Source: DTU015 sp012837895
GTDB lineage: Bacteria > Bacillota > Sulfobacillia > Fermentithermobacillales > Fermentithermobacillaceae
DNA: 64,000 nucleotides
NCBI GenBank assembly: GCA_050952085.1
Contig: JBMNKH010000002.1
Location: 84,662-148,661, forward strand
Direction: 5' to 3'
Shown here: positions 18,430 to 26,391 of the stretch, one piece after another
Position numbering within the stretch: the stretch's first letter is position 1
Layout of the letters: every line of letters starts with the position of its first letter
The notes under the pieces: model-generated
What the model was told of the DNA's origin: nothing
The model's input: only the letters and a program-made list of their open reading frames with translations
Databases searched by the model: none
Translations under genes and position numbers: made by a program

Positions 18430-19357
18430 CGGCTTCTTTCCCCCAACATCCCTGGCTTTGTATTACCCGTAGTTTTGCGCTGCGCGAACGCGGGTTACGG
18501 GCAACTTCGGCTTTACCAGGCCGGATTACCTTCCTCGTTCTAACGAGGCCAGGGCCTCCTGCTTCGATTTGTTTGAAGGCTCTTTTTGCGATCCGGTCTT
18601 CCAACGAGTGATATGTAATCACTATGAGAACGCCCTCTGGCTCCAATAAACCAAAACACTGGCGTAGCGCCTCATCCAAGCGCGACAGTTCATCGTTGAC
18701 CGCAATCCTCAGTGCTTGGAAAGTCTTCCTGGCGGGATGCAAGCTTCTGTATCTTGCCCTGGCAGGTATAGCGCTCTTTACTACATCCACCAAGTCGGCA
18801 GTGGTTTCGATTTGGCGCTTGTCCCTCTGTTCCACGATCGCCCGTGCGATTTGCCTGGAAAACCGTTCTTCCCCATATTCCCTGAGGATTCTCTCGATTT
18901 CCGCTTCACTCCAATAGGCCATGATATCCCTGGCAGTGCCTTCATCTTGAGGGTTCATACGCATATCCAGGGGCGCTTGGGCCCAGTATGAAAACCCCCG
19001 GTGTGCCTGGTCCAGTTGTCTTGATGAGACTCCCAGGTCAATGAGTATAGCGCTTACCCTGGGAACTCCAACCCGCGCCAGGTGCAGGTTCAGTTCCCTG
19101 TAGTCCCATTTACTCAAGTGAAACCTGCCCCGGAACTTAGTGCCAAGGCGTTTGCGGGCAACTGCTACAGCTTCGTCATCAATATCAATACCGAAAACGA
19201 AGGTGTTCTGTGTGTCAGCTAGTATTGCTTCTGAGTGCCCACCGTCGCCTACAGTACAGTCGACAACCACGCTTCTCTTGCGCTCATTAACAAAAGATAG
19301 CACTTCATCGACCATTACCGGTGTGTGATATATGGAACCGTTCAACTTCTCCATCAT
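18413..19357 (-). CDS. rsmH: 16S rRNA (cytosine-1402-N4)-methyltransferase RsmH
   Basis: RsmH (formerly MraW) methylates N4 of C1402 in 16S rRNA. The sequence shows the N-terminal HTPVMVDEVL, the SAM-binding block DCTVGDGGHSEAIL, the loop DLGVSSRQLDQAHRGFSY, and the C-terminal VITYHSLEDRIAKRAFK. The start is one of two adjacent ATG codons at 19357 and 19354, overlapping the mraZ TGA as ATGA; the frame is open further upstream to 19423 but that would lie inside mraZ. Confidence 0.95.
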   Translation of the reverse strand: MMEKLNGSIYHTPVMVDEVLSFVNERKRSVVVDCTVGDGGHSEAILADTQNTFVFGIDIDDEAVAVARKRLGTKFRGRFHLSKWDYRELNLHLARVGVPRVSAILIDLGVSSRQLDQAHRGFSYWAQAPLDMRMNPQDEGTARDIMAYWSEAEIERILREYGEERFSRQIARAIVEQRDKRQIETTADLVDVVKSAIPARARYRSLHPARKTFQALRIAVNDELSRLDEALRQCFGLLEPEGVLIVITYHSLEDRIAKRAFKQIEAGGPGLVRTRKVIRPGKAEVARNPRSRSAKLRVIQSQGCWGKEADDKKC

Positions 19358-19800
19358 ATCCCCGCTACGCTTTCGGCCAAAACAGAGAATTCCGCCTCGA
19401 GGCCTAGCTTTGTCTCTTCCCAAGCATCTTTATCCCAAATCTCAATTCTGCTCCCTACACCTAGTATGAACACGTCTTTGTTAAGGCCGGCGTAGTCGCG
19501 GAGATTCTGGGGGATTACAACCCTTCCTTGTTTGTCAGGTTCGGCTTCTGTGGCCCCTGAAAGAAAGTACCTGGTAAAATGCCGTGCATCCTTGCTACTT
19601 ATCGGGATAGTCTTGAGTTTTTCCATTACTTGATCCCATTCTTCAGGTGGATAAACAAAGAGACACTTGTCCAGGCCGCGGGCAACAATAAACTTGGGGC
19701 CCAGAGTCTCTCTGAACTTGGCAGGCAGGGCTATCCTGCCTTTGGCATCCAGGGTATGCAGGTATTCTCCTACGAAATTTGCACCACTCACTTGGGCCAC
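19354..19800 (-). CDS. mraZ: Transcriptional regulator MraZ
   Basis: MraZ is a ring-forming DNA-binding protein that represses the dcw promoter. The 148-residue protein contains two SpoVT/AbrB-like repeats, each with a DxxGR motif: YLHTLDAKGRIALPAKFRE in the first and EPDKQGRVVIPQNLRDYA in the second. It heads the dcw cluster. The start is GTG at 19800 or GTG at 19791; both give a few more residues than the usual family N terminus (MFxGEY). The first GTG lies inside the third operator repeat described next. Confidence 0.93.
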   Translation of the reverse strand: MAQVSGANFVGEYLHTLDAKGRIALPAKFRETLGPKFIVARGLDKCLFVYPPEEWDQVMEKLKTIPISSKDARHFTRYFLSGATEAEPDKQGRVVIPQNLRDYAGLNKDVFILGVGSRIEIWDKDAWEETKLGLEAEFSVLAESVAGI

Positions 19801-19820
19801 TTCTCCCCACTCTTCCCCAC
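19795..19820 (-). promoter_or_regulatory. MraZ operator: three tandem GTGG repeats, 10-base period
   Basis: On the minus strand, just before and over the mraZ start, the sequence reads GTGGGGA-AGA-GTGGGGA-GAA-GTGG with repeat starts at 19820, 19810 and 19800. MraZ in Escherichia coli binds three direct TGGGN repeats separated by 5 bases, that is a 10-base period; the spacing is the same here, with the third repeat degenerate (TGGCC). Autoregulation of the cluster by MraZ is therefore likely. I could not place -35 and -10 boxes with confidence in 19821-19881. Confidence 0.8.
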
Positions 19821-19881
19821 TTGAGTACTCTCTTCGCCATATCTATCGGAAAATCCTTCAAGTATGTGAGAAAATCTAATG

Positions 19882-19906
19882 AAAAAACCGCCACTTTGCG
19901 TGGCGG
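19882..19906 (-). terminator. Rho-independent terminator of the zinc-ribbon gene
   Basis: On the minus strand CCGCCAC-GCAAA-GTGGCGG (19906-19888) is followed directly by six T (19887-19882). It lies 33 bases after the stop of the small zinc-ribbon gene and upstream of the mraZ operator, so it separates that gene from the dcw cluster. Confidence 0.88.
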
Positions 19907-19938
19907 CAGTAGCAAACCGTCTTGAGGATTGCTCCGGG

Positions 19939-20145
19939 TTAAGTAATCTCTGCGTGTACGCTGGTCAGAATATTTGAAGCGGCCTCCCTTTCTATGAGAA
20001 ATGCGTCTGATCCGCATTTCTGACACCTTGAGGTATAGCCGCTCCTTAGATTTCGGGTTTCAGTTCCGGAAGATTGCACTTGGACTAATCCTTGGGCCCC
20101 ACAAGCGAGACAGATGTACTCTACCATCCTGGGTGGCCTTTCCAC
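19939..20145 (-). CDS. Small protein with two CxxC pairs (zinc-ribbon-like), unknown function
   Basis: A 68-residue protein with the pairs CLACGAQG (from residue 12) and CQKCGSDAF, spaced as in a rubredoxin-like zinc ribbon. I do not recognise the family. Evidence that it is a real gene: GTG start at 20145 with AGGGGG 9 bases upstream, a sigma-A-type promoter at 20282-20310, and a strong terminator at 19882-19906, which make it a single-gene transcript between the dcw and mut operons. Binding of zinc, and possibly of nucleic acid, is inferred from the cysteine pattern only. Confidence 0.68.
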   Translation of the reverse strand: MERPPRMVEYICLACGAQGLVQVQSSGTETRNLRSGYTSRCQKCGSDAFLIEREAASNILTSVHAEIT

Positions 20146-20281
20146 TCTTTCAAGCCCCCTTGTTTGGGTGTTTTAGGAATCTTCAGGCATCCTGCTATTC
20201 ATTGTATTCTTTCCGGTCCGCTAATCTCCCTGCCGGACCCTGAAACTGCCAACCTTTTTTCCAGCTACAAGCCGTTCAATA

Positions 20282-20310
20282 TATATAGTCGGTACATAAT
20301 TCCAAAACAA
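20282..20310 (-). promoter_or_regulatory. Probable sigma-A promoter of the zinc-ribbon gene
   Basis: On the minus strand TTGTTT (20310-20305), a 17-base spacer, then TATATA (20287-20282). Transcription would start near 20275, leaving an untranslated leader of about 130 bases containing a small GGTCCG/CGGACC hairpin. Confidence 0.5.
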
Positions 20311-20375
20311 AAGCCCTCCTGAGTATCTTGTCCAATCGGCTGAAGTCTAGTCACAAGCCGGGCTTGTCACAAACC

Positions 20376-20406
20376 AGAGGAGCTTGGCCAAATGCCAAGC
20401 TCCTCT
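20376..20406 (-). terminator. Perfect 13-bp stem-loop downstream of the epimerase gene
   Basis: AGAGGAGCTTGGC (20376-20388) and GCCAAGCTCCTCT (20394-20406) form a perfect 13-bp stem with a 5-base loop, 46 bases after the mce stop. The base run after it on the minus strand (TGGTTTG) is poor in T, so it may be a weak terminator, an RNA-stabilising 3' end, or both. A second small stem (ACAAGCC/GGCTTGT, about 20353-20367) follows. Nothing else was recognised in 20311-20452. Confidence 0.6.
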
Positions 20407-20452
20407 TGCTCATCCGGTACTTAGCCGCAAAGGCACTCAGTCATGAGTCCTC

Positions 20453-20863
20453 TTAGCTTTCATCGCCTTCCTGGACGAGTTCAACCAGCACGCCGAAGGT
20501 GCTCTTCGGGTGAATAAAGGCAACCTTTGTCCCATGGGCTCCCGGCCTGGGTTGTTTGTCGATGAGCCGCAGTCCTTTGCTTTCAGCAAGTTTCAGGGCT
20601 TCTTCGATGGAATCCGTCTCAAAGGCCACATGGTGGAACCCCTCTCCCCTCTTGGCGAGGAATTTGCCTACGGCGCTTTCTTCAGAAGTAGGTTCAAGGA
20701 GTTCCAACCTGCTTTCACCTACAGGCAGAAACGCAACTCTTACCTGCTGGGAAGGAACCTCCTCGATTCCACCTACTTCGAGATTGAAAGCTTCTTTGAG
20801 CACGTTCACTGCTTGCTCCAGATCGTTGACGGCAATACCAAGATGGTGGATTTTTTTCAACAT
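20453..20863 (-). CDS. mce: Methylmalonyl-CoA epimerase
   Basis: A 136-residue vicinal-oxygen-chelate (VOC/glyoxalase) protein that interconverts (R)- and (S)-methylmalonyl-CoA. The N terminus KIHHLGIAVNDLEQAV, the internal HHVAFETDSIEEAL and the C-terminal FIHPKSTFGVLVELVQE are typical and include metal-ligand His and Glu residues. It follows the mutase by 34 bases and is the last gene of the gntR-kor-mut operon. Confidence 0.93.
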   Translation of the reverse strand: MLKKIHHLGIAVNDLEQAVNVLKEAFNLEVGGIEEVPSQQVRVAFLPVGESRLELLEPTSEESAVGKFLAKRGEGFHHVAFETDSIEEALKLAESKGLRLIDKQPRPGAHGTKVAFIHPKSTFGVLVELVQEGDES

Positions 20864-20897
20864 ACTATCTGCCCCCTTTGGACTCTCTCCAGTCTAT

Positions 20898-22562
20898 CTA
20901 TACTTCCTGGGAAGGGCGGTACACTCCAAACACATCTCTCAGTACGTCGCAGATTTCTCCTATTGTTGCATACGCTTTGACCGCGTCAACAATCGGAGGT
21001 ATCAGATTGTCCTGTCCCTTTGCAGCAGCTTCGATATTCTTCAGGGCAGAAGCTACAGCTCTTCCGTCCCGTCTGGCTCTTAGGCCGCGAAGCCTTTCTT
21101 TCTGGGCTTCTCCAATAGCAGGGTTCACCCGCAGCAAGTTCTTGGGCTGCTCCTCCTCAATCTGGAAGCAGTTTACACCAACAACCCTCTTTTGCTTGGA
21201 CTCCACTGCCCTTTGGTACTTGTAGGCGCTATCCTGGATTTCACGCTGCATGAAGCCATTTTCAACTGCCCTTACAGCGCCACCCATATCGTCGATTTTC
21301 TCGATATAGCTAAGAGCCCTGGCTTCGATTTCATCTGTGAGTTTTTCTATGAAATAGCTTCCCGCCAGGGGATCGATGGTGTCTGCCGCGCCGGACTCGT
21401 AGGCGATGATCTGCTGGGTCCTGAGAGCTATCCTGACTGAGTCCTCAGTGGGTAGAGCCAGCGCCTCGTCCCTGGAGTTGGTGTGTAGTGACTGGGTACC
21501 TCCGAGCACAGCAGCTAATGCCTGCATTGTAGTGCGGATTATGTTGTTATCCGGCTGCTGTGCCGTAAGTGACGATCCTGCAGTCTGGGTGTGGAAACGC
21601 AGCCTGTATGACCTGGGATTCTTAGCTCCAAAACGCTCTTTCATTATCCGCGCCCAGAGTCTCCGAGCTGCCCTGAACTTAGCGACTTCTTCGAAGAAGT
21701 TCACATGGCTGTTGAAGAAGAATGACAACCTTCCGGCGAAGGCATCCACGTCCAGCCCTTTGTCAATAGCTGCCTGGACATATGCTATGCCATTGGCAAG
21801 GGTAAAAGCGATTTCCTGTACAGCCGTGCTTCCGGCTTCCCTTATGTGGTATCCGCTTATTGAGATCGTGTTCCAAGACGGAATAGTCTTTGAGCAGTAT
21901 TCAAATATGTCTGTCACCAGACGCATAGACGGTTCCGGCGGGAAAATATACGTGCCCCTTGCAACATACTCTTTGAGAATGTCGTTTTGAACAGTTCCGT
22001 TGAGTTTAGCCGGAGGAACACCCTGTTTCTCGCCGACAGCCTGGTACATGGCTAAGAGGATAGAAGCCGGAGCGTTGATTGTCATAGACGTTGAAACCCT
22101 ATCAAGTGGAATCCCGTCAAACACAACTCCCATATCCTCAAGCGAGTCAATGGCAACACCTACGCGCCCAACCTCACCTTCAGCCAAATCATGGTCAGAG
22201 TCATACCCGATTTGGGTAGGCAAGTCAAAAGCAACGCTTAGGCCTGTCTGGCCCTGACCCAGCAGGAAGCGGAACCTTTCGTTGGTTTCCTGAGCAGTCC
22301 CGAAGCCGGCATACTGACGCATGGTCCACAGGCGTCCCCTGTACATGGTTGGCTGGACTCCCCGGGTATAAGGATAATCGCCGGGAAACCCTAACTGAGT
22401 CAGGTAATCCCATCCTTCAAGGTCCTCAGGCGTGTAAATCCGCTCTATTGGAATTCCTGAACCGGTCATGAACTGTTCCTGTCTCTCAGGAAACCTGTTC
22501 AAAGTTTTTGCCAGAGCACCTTGTTCCCATTTTTCCCTGGCTTCCTTAGTCATGTTTTTCAC
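20898..22562 (-). CDS. mutA: Methylmalonyl-CoA mutase, large (catalytic) subunit without B12 domain
   Basis: A 554-residue acyl-CoA mutase catalytic chain: TIM-barrel substrate domain with YTRGVQPTMYRGRLWTMRQYAGFGTA, the substrate-binding region QTGLSVAFDLPTQIGYDSD and FHTQTAGSSLTAQQPDNNIIRTT. The enzyme rearranges methylmalonyl-CoA and succinyl-CoA with adenosylcobalamin. The C-terminal cobalamin-binding domain (DxHxxG) is not present, so a separate small subunit must come from elsewhere; none is encoded in this window. Isobutyryl-CoA mutase large subunits look similar; the adjoining epimerase favours methylmalonyl-CoA. Confidence 0.92.
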   Translation of the reverse strand: MKNMTKEAREKWEQGALAKTLNRFPERQEQFMTGSGIPIERIYTPEDLEGWDYLTQLGFPGDYPYTRGVQPTMYRGRLWTMRQYAGFGTAQETNERFRFLLGQGQTGLSVAFDLPTQIGYDSDHDLAEGEVGRVGVAIDSLEDMGVVFDGIPLDRVSTSMTINAPASILLAMYQAVGEKQGVPPAKLNGTVQNDILKEYVARGTYIFPPEPSMRLVTDIFEYCSKTIPSWNTISISGYHIREAGSTAVQEIAFTLANGIAYVQAAIDKGLDVDAFAGRLSFFFNSHVNFFEEVAKFRAARRLWARIMKERFGAKNPRSYRLRFHTQTAGSSLTAQQPDNNIIRTTMQALAAVLGGTQSLHTNSRDEALALPTEDSVRIALRTQQIIAYESGAADTIDPLAGSYFIEKLTDEIEARALSYIEKIDDMGGAVRAVENGFMQREIQDSAYKYQRAVESKQKRVVGVNCFQIEEEQPKNLLRVNPAIGEAQKERLRGLRARRDGRAVASALKNIEAAAKGQDNLIPPIVDAVKAYATIGEICDVLRDVFGVYRPSQEV

Positions 22563-22607
22563 AAACCCCCCTGTTACGTGGTTGTTACAGTAGACATGAA
22601 CCGGGGC

Positions 22608-23150
22608 TTACAGCGCCTTGGCAGCTTCTACTCCTGCAGCAAATGCCTGTTTGTTGAGTTCTTCAGTCCCTTTAGGGACCCTGTCCAGTACTGCAGCGAC
22701 CGCTGCATCTTTGGGCACTATGCCGGTGGTTTCAACCAAGAGCCCCAGGGCCACAATGTTGGCGGCGATTTCCCGCCCGAGTTCCCTAGCTTTAGCGCTA
22801 ATAGGGAATTCTATTACTTTGAGGCGCTGGGATTCTGCTTCAGGAACCGGTTTAACATAGGTAGTATCTACAATCACCGTTCCCCCGTTTTTTACCGACT
22901 GAAGGTATTTATCAGAAGCTTCCTGGGCCATTACCACTAACACATCTGGATTCTTTACCTGCGGGTAATCGATCTCGTCAGACGAGATTATCACATCGGC
23001 CCGTGATGCGCCTCCTCTTGATTCAGGACCGTATGACTGGGTCTGCACAACATTCAGGTCAGTATACTTAGCACCCGCCTCAGCCAGAATTATGCCTGCA
23101 GTGATTAGCCCTTGACCGCCTTCTCCTGCAAGGCGAAGCTCCATGCGCAT
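22608..23150 (-). CDS. korC: 2-oxoacid:ferredoxin oxidoreductase, gamma subunit
   Basis: A 180-residue member of the pyruvate/ketoisovalerate oxidoreductase gamma family. The N terminus RLAGEGGQGLITAGIILAEAG and the following SYGPESRGGASRADVIISSDEIDYP are family signatures for the CoA-binding part of 2-oxoacid oxidoreductases. Last of four contiguous kor genes; its ATG sits at the stop of korB. Confidence 0.93.
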   Translation of the reverse strand: MRMELRLAGEGGQGLITAGIILAEAGAKYTDLNVVQTQSYGPESRGGASRADVIISSDEIDYPQVKNPDVLVVMAQEASDKYLQSVKNGGTVIVDTTYVKPVPEAESQRLKVIEFPISAKARELGREIAANIVALGLLVETTGIVPKDAAVAAVLDRVPKGTEELNKQAFAAGVEAAKAL

Positions 23151-23974
23151 TACTCTCCACCTCTTTGCTGTAACTGTTCGATGAGCTGCTTGTAAACCTC
23201 AGTGAGTTCAGTAGCCTGAGCCTTTGTCAGCACTCCAATAGCGAACTTACCTTCCCTTTCTTCAGGGCTCAGTTTCTCCCAGCTGCTAACCGGGACTGAG
23301 CGGTCCTTGAACCAGTTCATCATTTCCAAAGGAGTTCTCAGTTTGTTGCGTCTGCCAAAGTACGTCGGGCATTGGGACAGTGCATCCACAAAAGCGAACC
23401 CCTTATATGCGATGGCTTCCTTGATTAGATTGGTAAGCTGCCTTGCATGGTATGTTGTGCTGCGTGCTGCAAAAGTACCGCCTGCACCAATCACCAGGTT
23501 GCACAGATCGAATGGCTTTTCGAGCATTCCGTAAGGTGAAGTGGTAGCGTAGCTTCCCTGGGGGGTAAGTGGTGAATACTGTCCGGAAGTCATGCCGTAA
23601 ATATTGTTGTTGAAACAGATTACCGTAAGATCCAGGTTTCTTCTGGCGGCGTGAATAAGGTGGTTGCCGCCGATTGCAGCAGCATCGCCGTCGCCGGTAA
23701 TCACGATCACGTTCAATTCAGGTTTGGCCATCTTTATACCCGTGGCAAAGGCAATCGCCCGCCCGTGGGTAGTGTGCAAGGTATCGAAATGGAGGTAACC
23801 GGGAGCCCTGGCGGAACATCCGATACCTGAGACAACCACAGTTTTTTCGGTGTCGAGTTCCAGCTCATGGATGGCCCTTACAATAGCTTGCGTTACAATG
23901 CCGTGGCCGCATCCTGGACACCAAATGTGGGGCATCTTGGCCACTCTAAGGTACTTGTCAATAGGAAGTGCCAC
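23150..23974 (-). CDS. korB: 2-oxoacid:ferredoxin oxidoreductase, beta subunit (TPP-binding)
   Basis: A 274-residue thiamine-pyrophosphate-binding subunit. It has WCPGCGHGIVTQAI at the N terminus and the TPP/Mg motif GDGDAAAIGGNHLIHAARRN followed by NNNIYGMTSGQYSPLTP. With korA, korC and korD it would oxidatively decarboxylate a 2-oxoacid, most likely 2-oxoglutarate to succinyl-CoA, with ferredoxin as acceptor (or the reverse for CO2 fixation). Substrate choice is inferred from subunit type and from the adjoining mutase, which uses succinyl-CoA. Confidence 0.93.
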   Translation of the reverse strand: MALPIDKYLRVAKMPHIWCPGCGHGIVTQAIVRAIHELELDTEKTVVVSGIGCSARAPGYLHFDTLHTTHGRAIAFATGIKMAKPELNVIVITGDGDAAAIGGNHLIHAARRNLDLTVICFNNNIYGMTSGQYSPLTPQGSYATTSPYGMLEKPFDLCNLVIGAGGTFAARSTTYHARQLTNLIKEAIAYKGFAFVDALSQCPTYFGRRNKLRTPLEMMNWFKDRSVPVSSWEKLSPEEREGKFAIGVLTKAQATELTEVYKQLIEQLQQRGGE

Positions 23975-23975
23975 C

Positions 23976-25124
23976 TCAGACCGCCTCCTTCATTGCAGAG
24001 AGAATCTCTTCAGGTGTAATCAGTTGTCCTGCAAGTTTGTTGATTGGAATTACCGGTACGCTGTCCCCCATAACACTCTTTACGGGCAGCACCAATTGTC
24101 CCAGGTTCATCTCGGGGACGATAACAGCCTTGGGTCGACCGGCCTTGACTTCCAAGAGTGCATCTTCCACAAAAGGCCAAATGGTGATGGGTCTCAGCAT
24201 CCCTGCTTTTATACCCACGGCTCTTGCATCCCTTACTGCTTTCCTGGCAGATCGTGCAGTTGCGCCATATGCAAATATCACAACTTCGGCATCTTCCAGG
24301 AAGAACTTCTCAACTTTACAGAGAGCCTTCTTGTTGGAACTTATTTTTTCGTTGAGCCTCCTGAGTTGCTTCTCGGCAATAGCCGGGTTGCCTGTGGGAA
24401 AACCATCTTCTCCGTGGGTGAGTCCTGTCACATGGAATTTGAACCCTTCACCATAGGCAGCAAGGGGAGGTACTCCGGGTATCCTTCCCTGGTCCATGGC
24501 AAAAGGCTTGTACTGCTCAGGGGGAACGTTTGGCTTTTCCCTGTCCTTAACTACCAATTCTTCCTTCGAGGGCAGAATCACTTTTTCCCTCAGATGGCCT
24601 ATGGTTTCATCCAGAAGCAGGACAACAGGTGTACGGTATTCTTCAGCAATGTTGAAAGCTTCTACAGTGAGGGTAAAAGCTTCCTTTACTGATGCCGGGC
24701 AAAGGGCCACAATCTCGTGGTCGCCGTGAGAACCCCACCGGGCCTGCATAACATCGCCCTGGGCTGTCGATGTAGGCATACCTGTAGACGGCCCTACTCT
24801 CTGGACGTTAACGACTACACACGGGATCTCGCCTTTTACCGCGAATCCAAGGTTTTCTTGTTTGAGTGAAAACCCAGGTCCGCTGGTTGCGGTCATGGAT
24901 TTCAAACCGGCCAGTGAAGCACCGCAGATTGCTGCCATACTGGCAATTTCATCTTCCATTTGTATGAACTTGCCACCTGCAACCGGGAGTTTGGCCGCGC
25001 AGTGCTCAGCAATCTCTGTAGACGGAGTAATGGGGTAACCTGCGAAAAACCTCAGTCCTGCTGCTATTGCTCCTTCTACAACTGCTTCGTTCCCTTGAAG
25101 AAGCCTGGCTTGGTTCTTAGCCAT
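23976..25124 (-). CDS. korA: 2-oxoacid:ferredoxin oxidoreductase, alpha subunit
   Basis: A 382-residue subunit with the pyrimidine-binding domain (GNEAVVEGAIAAGLRFFAGYPITPSTEI, QMEDEIASMAAICGASLAG, TATSGPGFSLKQENLG) and the transketolase C-terminal domain (VVIFAYGATARSARKAVRDAR). Size and sequence fit the KorA/VorB type of four-subunit 2-oxoacid oxidoreductases. It overlaps korD by 8 bases and precedes korB by 1 base, showing tight coupling. Confidence 0.94.
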   Translation of the reverse strand: MAKNQARLLQGNEAVVEGAIAAGLRFFAGYPITPSTEIAEHCAAKLPVAGGKFIQMEDEIASMAAICGASLAGLKSMTATSGPGFSLKQENLGFAVKGEIPCVVVNVQRVGPSTGMPTSTAQGDVMQARWGSHGDHEIVALCPASVKEAFTLTVEAFNIAEEYRTPVVLLLDETIGHLREKVILPSKEELVVKDREKPNVPPEQYKPFAMDQGRIPGVPPLAAYGEGFKFHVTGLTHGEDGFPTGNPAIAEKQLRRLNEKISSNKKALCKVEKFFLEDAEVVIFAYGATARSARKAVRDARAVGIKAGMLRPITIWPFVEDALLEVKAGRPKAVIVPEMNLGQLVLPVKSVMGDSVPVIPINKLAGQLITPEEILSAMKEAV

Positions 25125-25326
25125 TGTTCTCCCTCCTTTTCACAGTGATTGCAAAGTCTGGGCAGTGCATTTCACACATTAGACATCCGATACAGCGGGC
25201 AGCGTCTTTAACGGTGGGAATATCGTTCATCTCAAGTACGTCGCGGGGGCAAAACTCTACACACAACCCGCATTTCTTACACCACTTGGAGTTAACCGAT
25301 ACCTCCCATTGCAGTGTCTTGCCCAC
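25117..25326 (-). CDS. korD: 2-oxoacid:ferredoxin oxidoreductase, delta subunit (2[4Fe-4S] ferredoxin)
   Basis: A 69-residue ferredoxin-like subunit with two CxxCxxCxxxCP motifs (CKKCGLCVEFCP and CIGCLMCEMHCP) for two [4Fe-4S] clusters that pass electrons out of the complex. GTG at 25326 is preferred: GGAGG lies 9 bases upstream, whereas the in-frame TTG at 25332 has only a 3-base gap. The 5' end lies inside the last 35 bases of the gntR gene, so korD is translated from a site within that gene. Confidence 0.9.
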   Translation of the reverse strand: MGKTLQWEVSVNSKWCKKCGLCVEFCPRDVLEMNDIPTVKDAARCIGCLMCEMHCPDFAITVKRRENNG

Positions 25327-26317
25327 AGTCAATCGCCTCCTGCTTATAATTGCTTTTTTTGTGCTCCAGTACAGAGGACCTTAACAAGTTCACTGAACCT
25401 GCATCAGGTTTGTAGATAAACTCTATAAGCTGGATTCCTTCATCTACCATTGAACCTACTTCTTTGAGCCTTCCGGGAGACACAATTACAGCTTGCTTGT
25501 CCTCCAGCAGCCCTTTGAGGTACTGCCGATCCCTGCCGGTGTACACTTCCATTTCAAGTTCCCGTATTCCGGCGAGGGCCATGGACTTTGTTACCCGTTC
25601 GGCAAAAGCCTCGGAAATGCAGACCAGTAGCACTTTGGCGCCCTGGGGCAACCTGGCTATCTTGACCACAGACTCAATAACCGGGTCAAGCGCGATTCCC
25701 AGGATCTCGTCTTGCCTGTCAGGGAATTTGTTGCACACTTCATCCAGGTGGAAAAAGGTGGTGACTATCAGATCTGCCTTGCCTACAACCGAAGACACGT
25801 CCGGATCCTTTTCAAGGTCATCCAGGAGTACAGGTACCACACGTACGCCTGTACCTAACTCGATCTCCCGGGCGAAGTAATCAAGCTGTTCCCTGTTACA
25901 TTCAAGAAACGCAATTGTCATTTCGCGCAGGGCCTGGTAACGCTGGTCGACGCACTCCTGGGCCAACCCGAGAAACTCGTCGGGGCTCAGCCCCAAAGAC
26001 AGGGCATTGTCAAGAGCGGCGTCGATGATCTTGACAGCTCTCTCTCGTTTGTGCTCGCCAAGGGCACCGGCAGTCTCTGCAACAAAGGTCCCTCTCCCCT
26101 GCCTGGATGTTATGAGCCCTTCGTTTTCCAACTGACGGTAAGCAAGGCTTACTGTGTTGCGGCTCACTCCAAGCCCGGCTGCCATCTGTCTTTCAGTGGG
26201 AAGCTTTTGGCCTTCTTTCCAGTAGTTGCACGCTATAAGGTGCGCCACATTTTGCCTTATCTGGAGGTGAATGGGGAGTCCGCTTGTCCGGTCTATCTCA
26301 AAAGGTATATCCGTCAT
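25292..26317 (-). CDS. GntR-family transcriptional regulator
   Basis: A 341-residue regulator. Residues about 10-80 form the GntR winged helix (GLPIHLQIRQNVAHLI, EGQKLPTERQMAAGLGVSRNTVSLAYRQLENEGLITSRQGRGTFV). The C-terminal two thirds do not look like an aminotransferase, FadR or UTRA domain; blocks such as KADLIVTTFFHLDEV and GAKVLLVCISEAFAERV suggest a ligand-binding alpha/beta domain I cannot name. ATG at 26317 has GGAGG 7 bases upstream. As first gene of the operon it probably controls kor-mut and itself. Confidence 0.88.
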   Translation of the reverse strand: MTDIPFEIDRTSGLPIHLQIRQNVAHLIACNYWKEGQKLPTERQMAAGLGVSRNTVSLAYRQLENEGLITSRQGRGTFVAETAGALGEHKRERAVKIIDAALDNALSLGLSPDEFLGLAQECVDQRYQALREMTIAFLECNREQLDYFAREIELGTGVRVVPVLLDDLEKDPDVSSVVGKADLIVTTFFHLDEVCNKFPDRQDEILGIALDPVIESVVKIARLPQGAKVLLVCISEAFAERVTKSMALAGIRELEMEVYTGRDRQYLKGLLEDKQAVIVSPGRLKEVGSMVDEGIQLIEFIYKPDAGSVNLLRSSVLEHKKSNYKQEAIDCGQDTAMGGIG

Positions 26318-26391
26318 GGTCTCCCCTCCAGCAGTATTGCGGCTTGGTATTGCCAATTTGCCTGATTGGATCTCTTTCTCGTTCCTTTTCG

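Noticed and set aside
21406..21990. Plus-strand frame of 194 codons antisense to mutA
   Set aside because: Shadow of the mutase coding frame; no start signal or motif.
23850..24692. Plus-strand frame of 280 codons across korB/korA
   Set aside because: It is antisense to two intact, well-recognised genes, has no ribosome site, and its product has no recognisable pattern.
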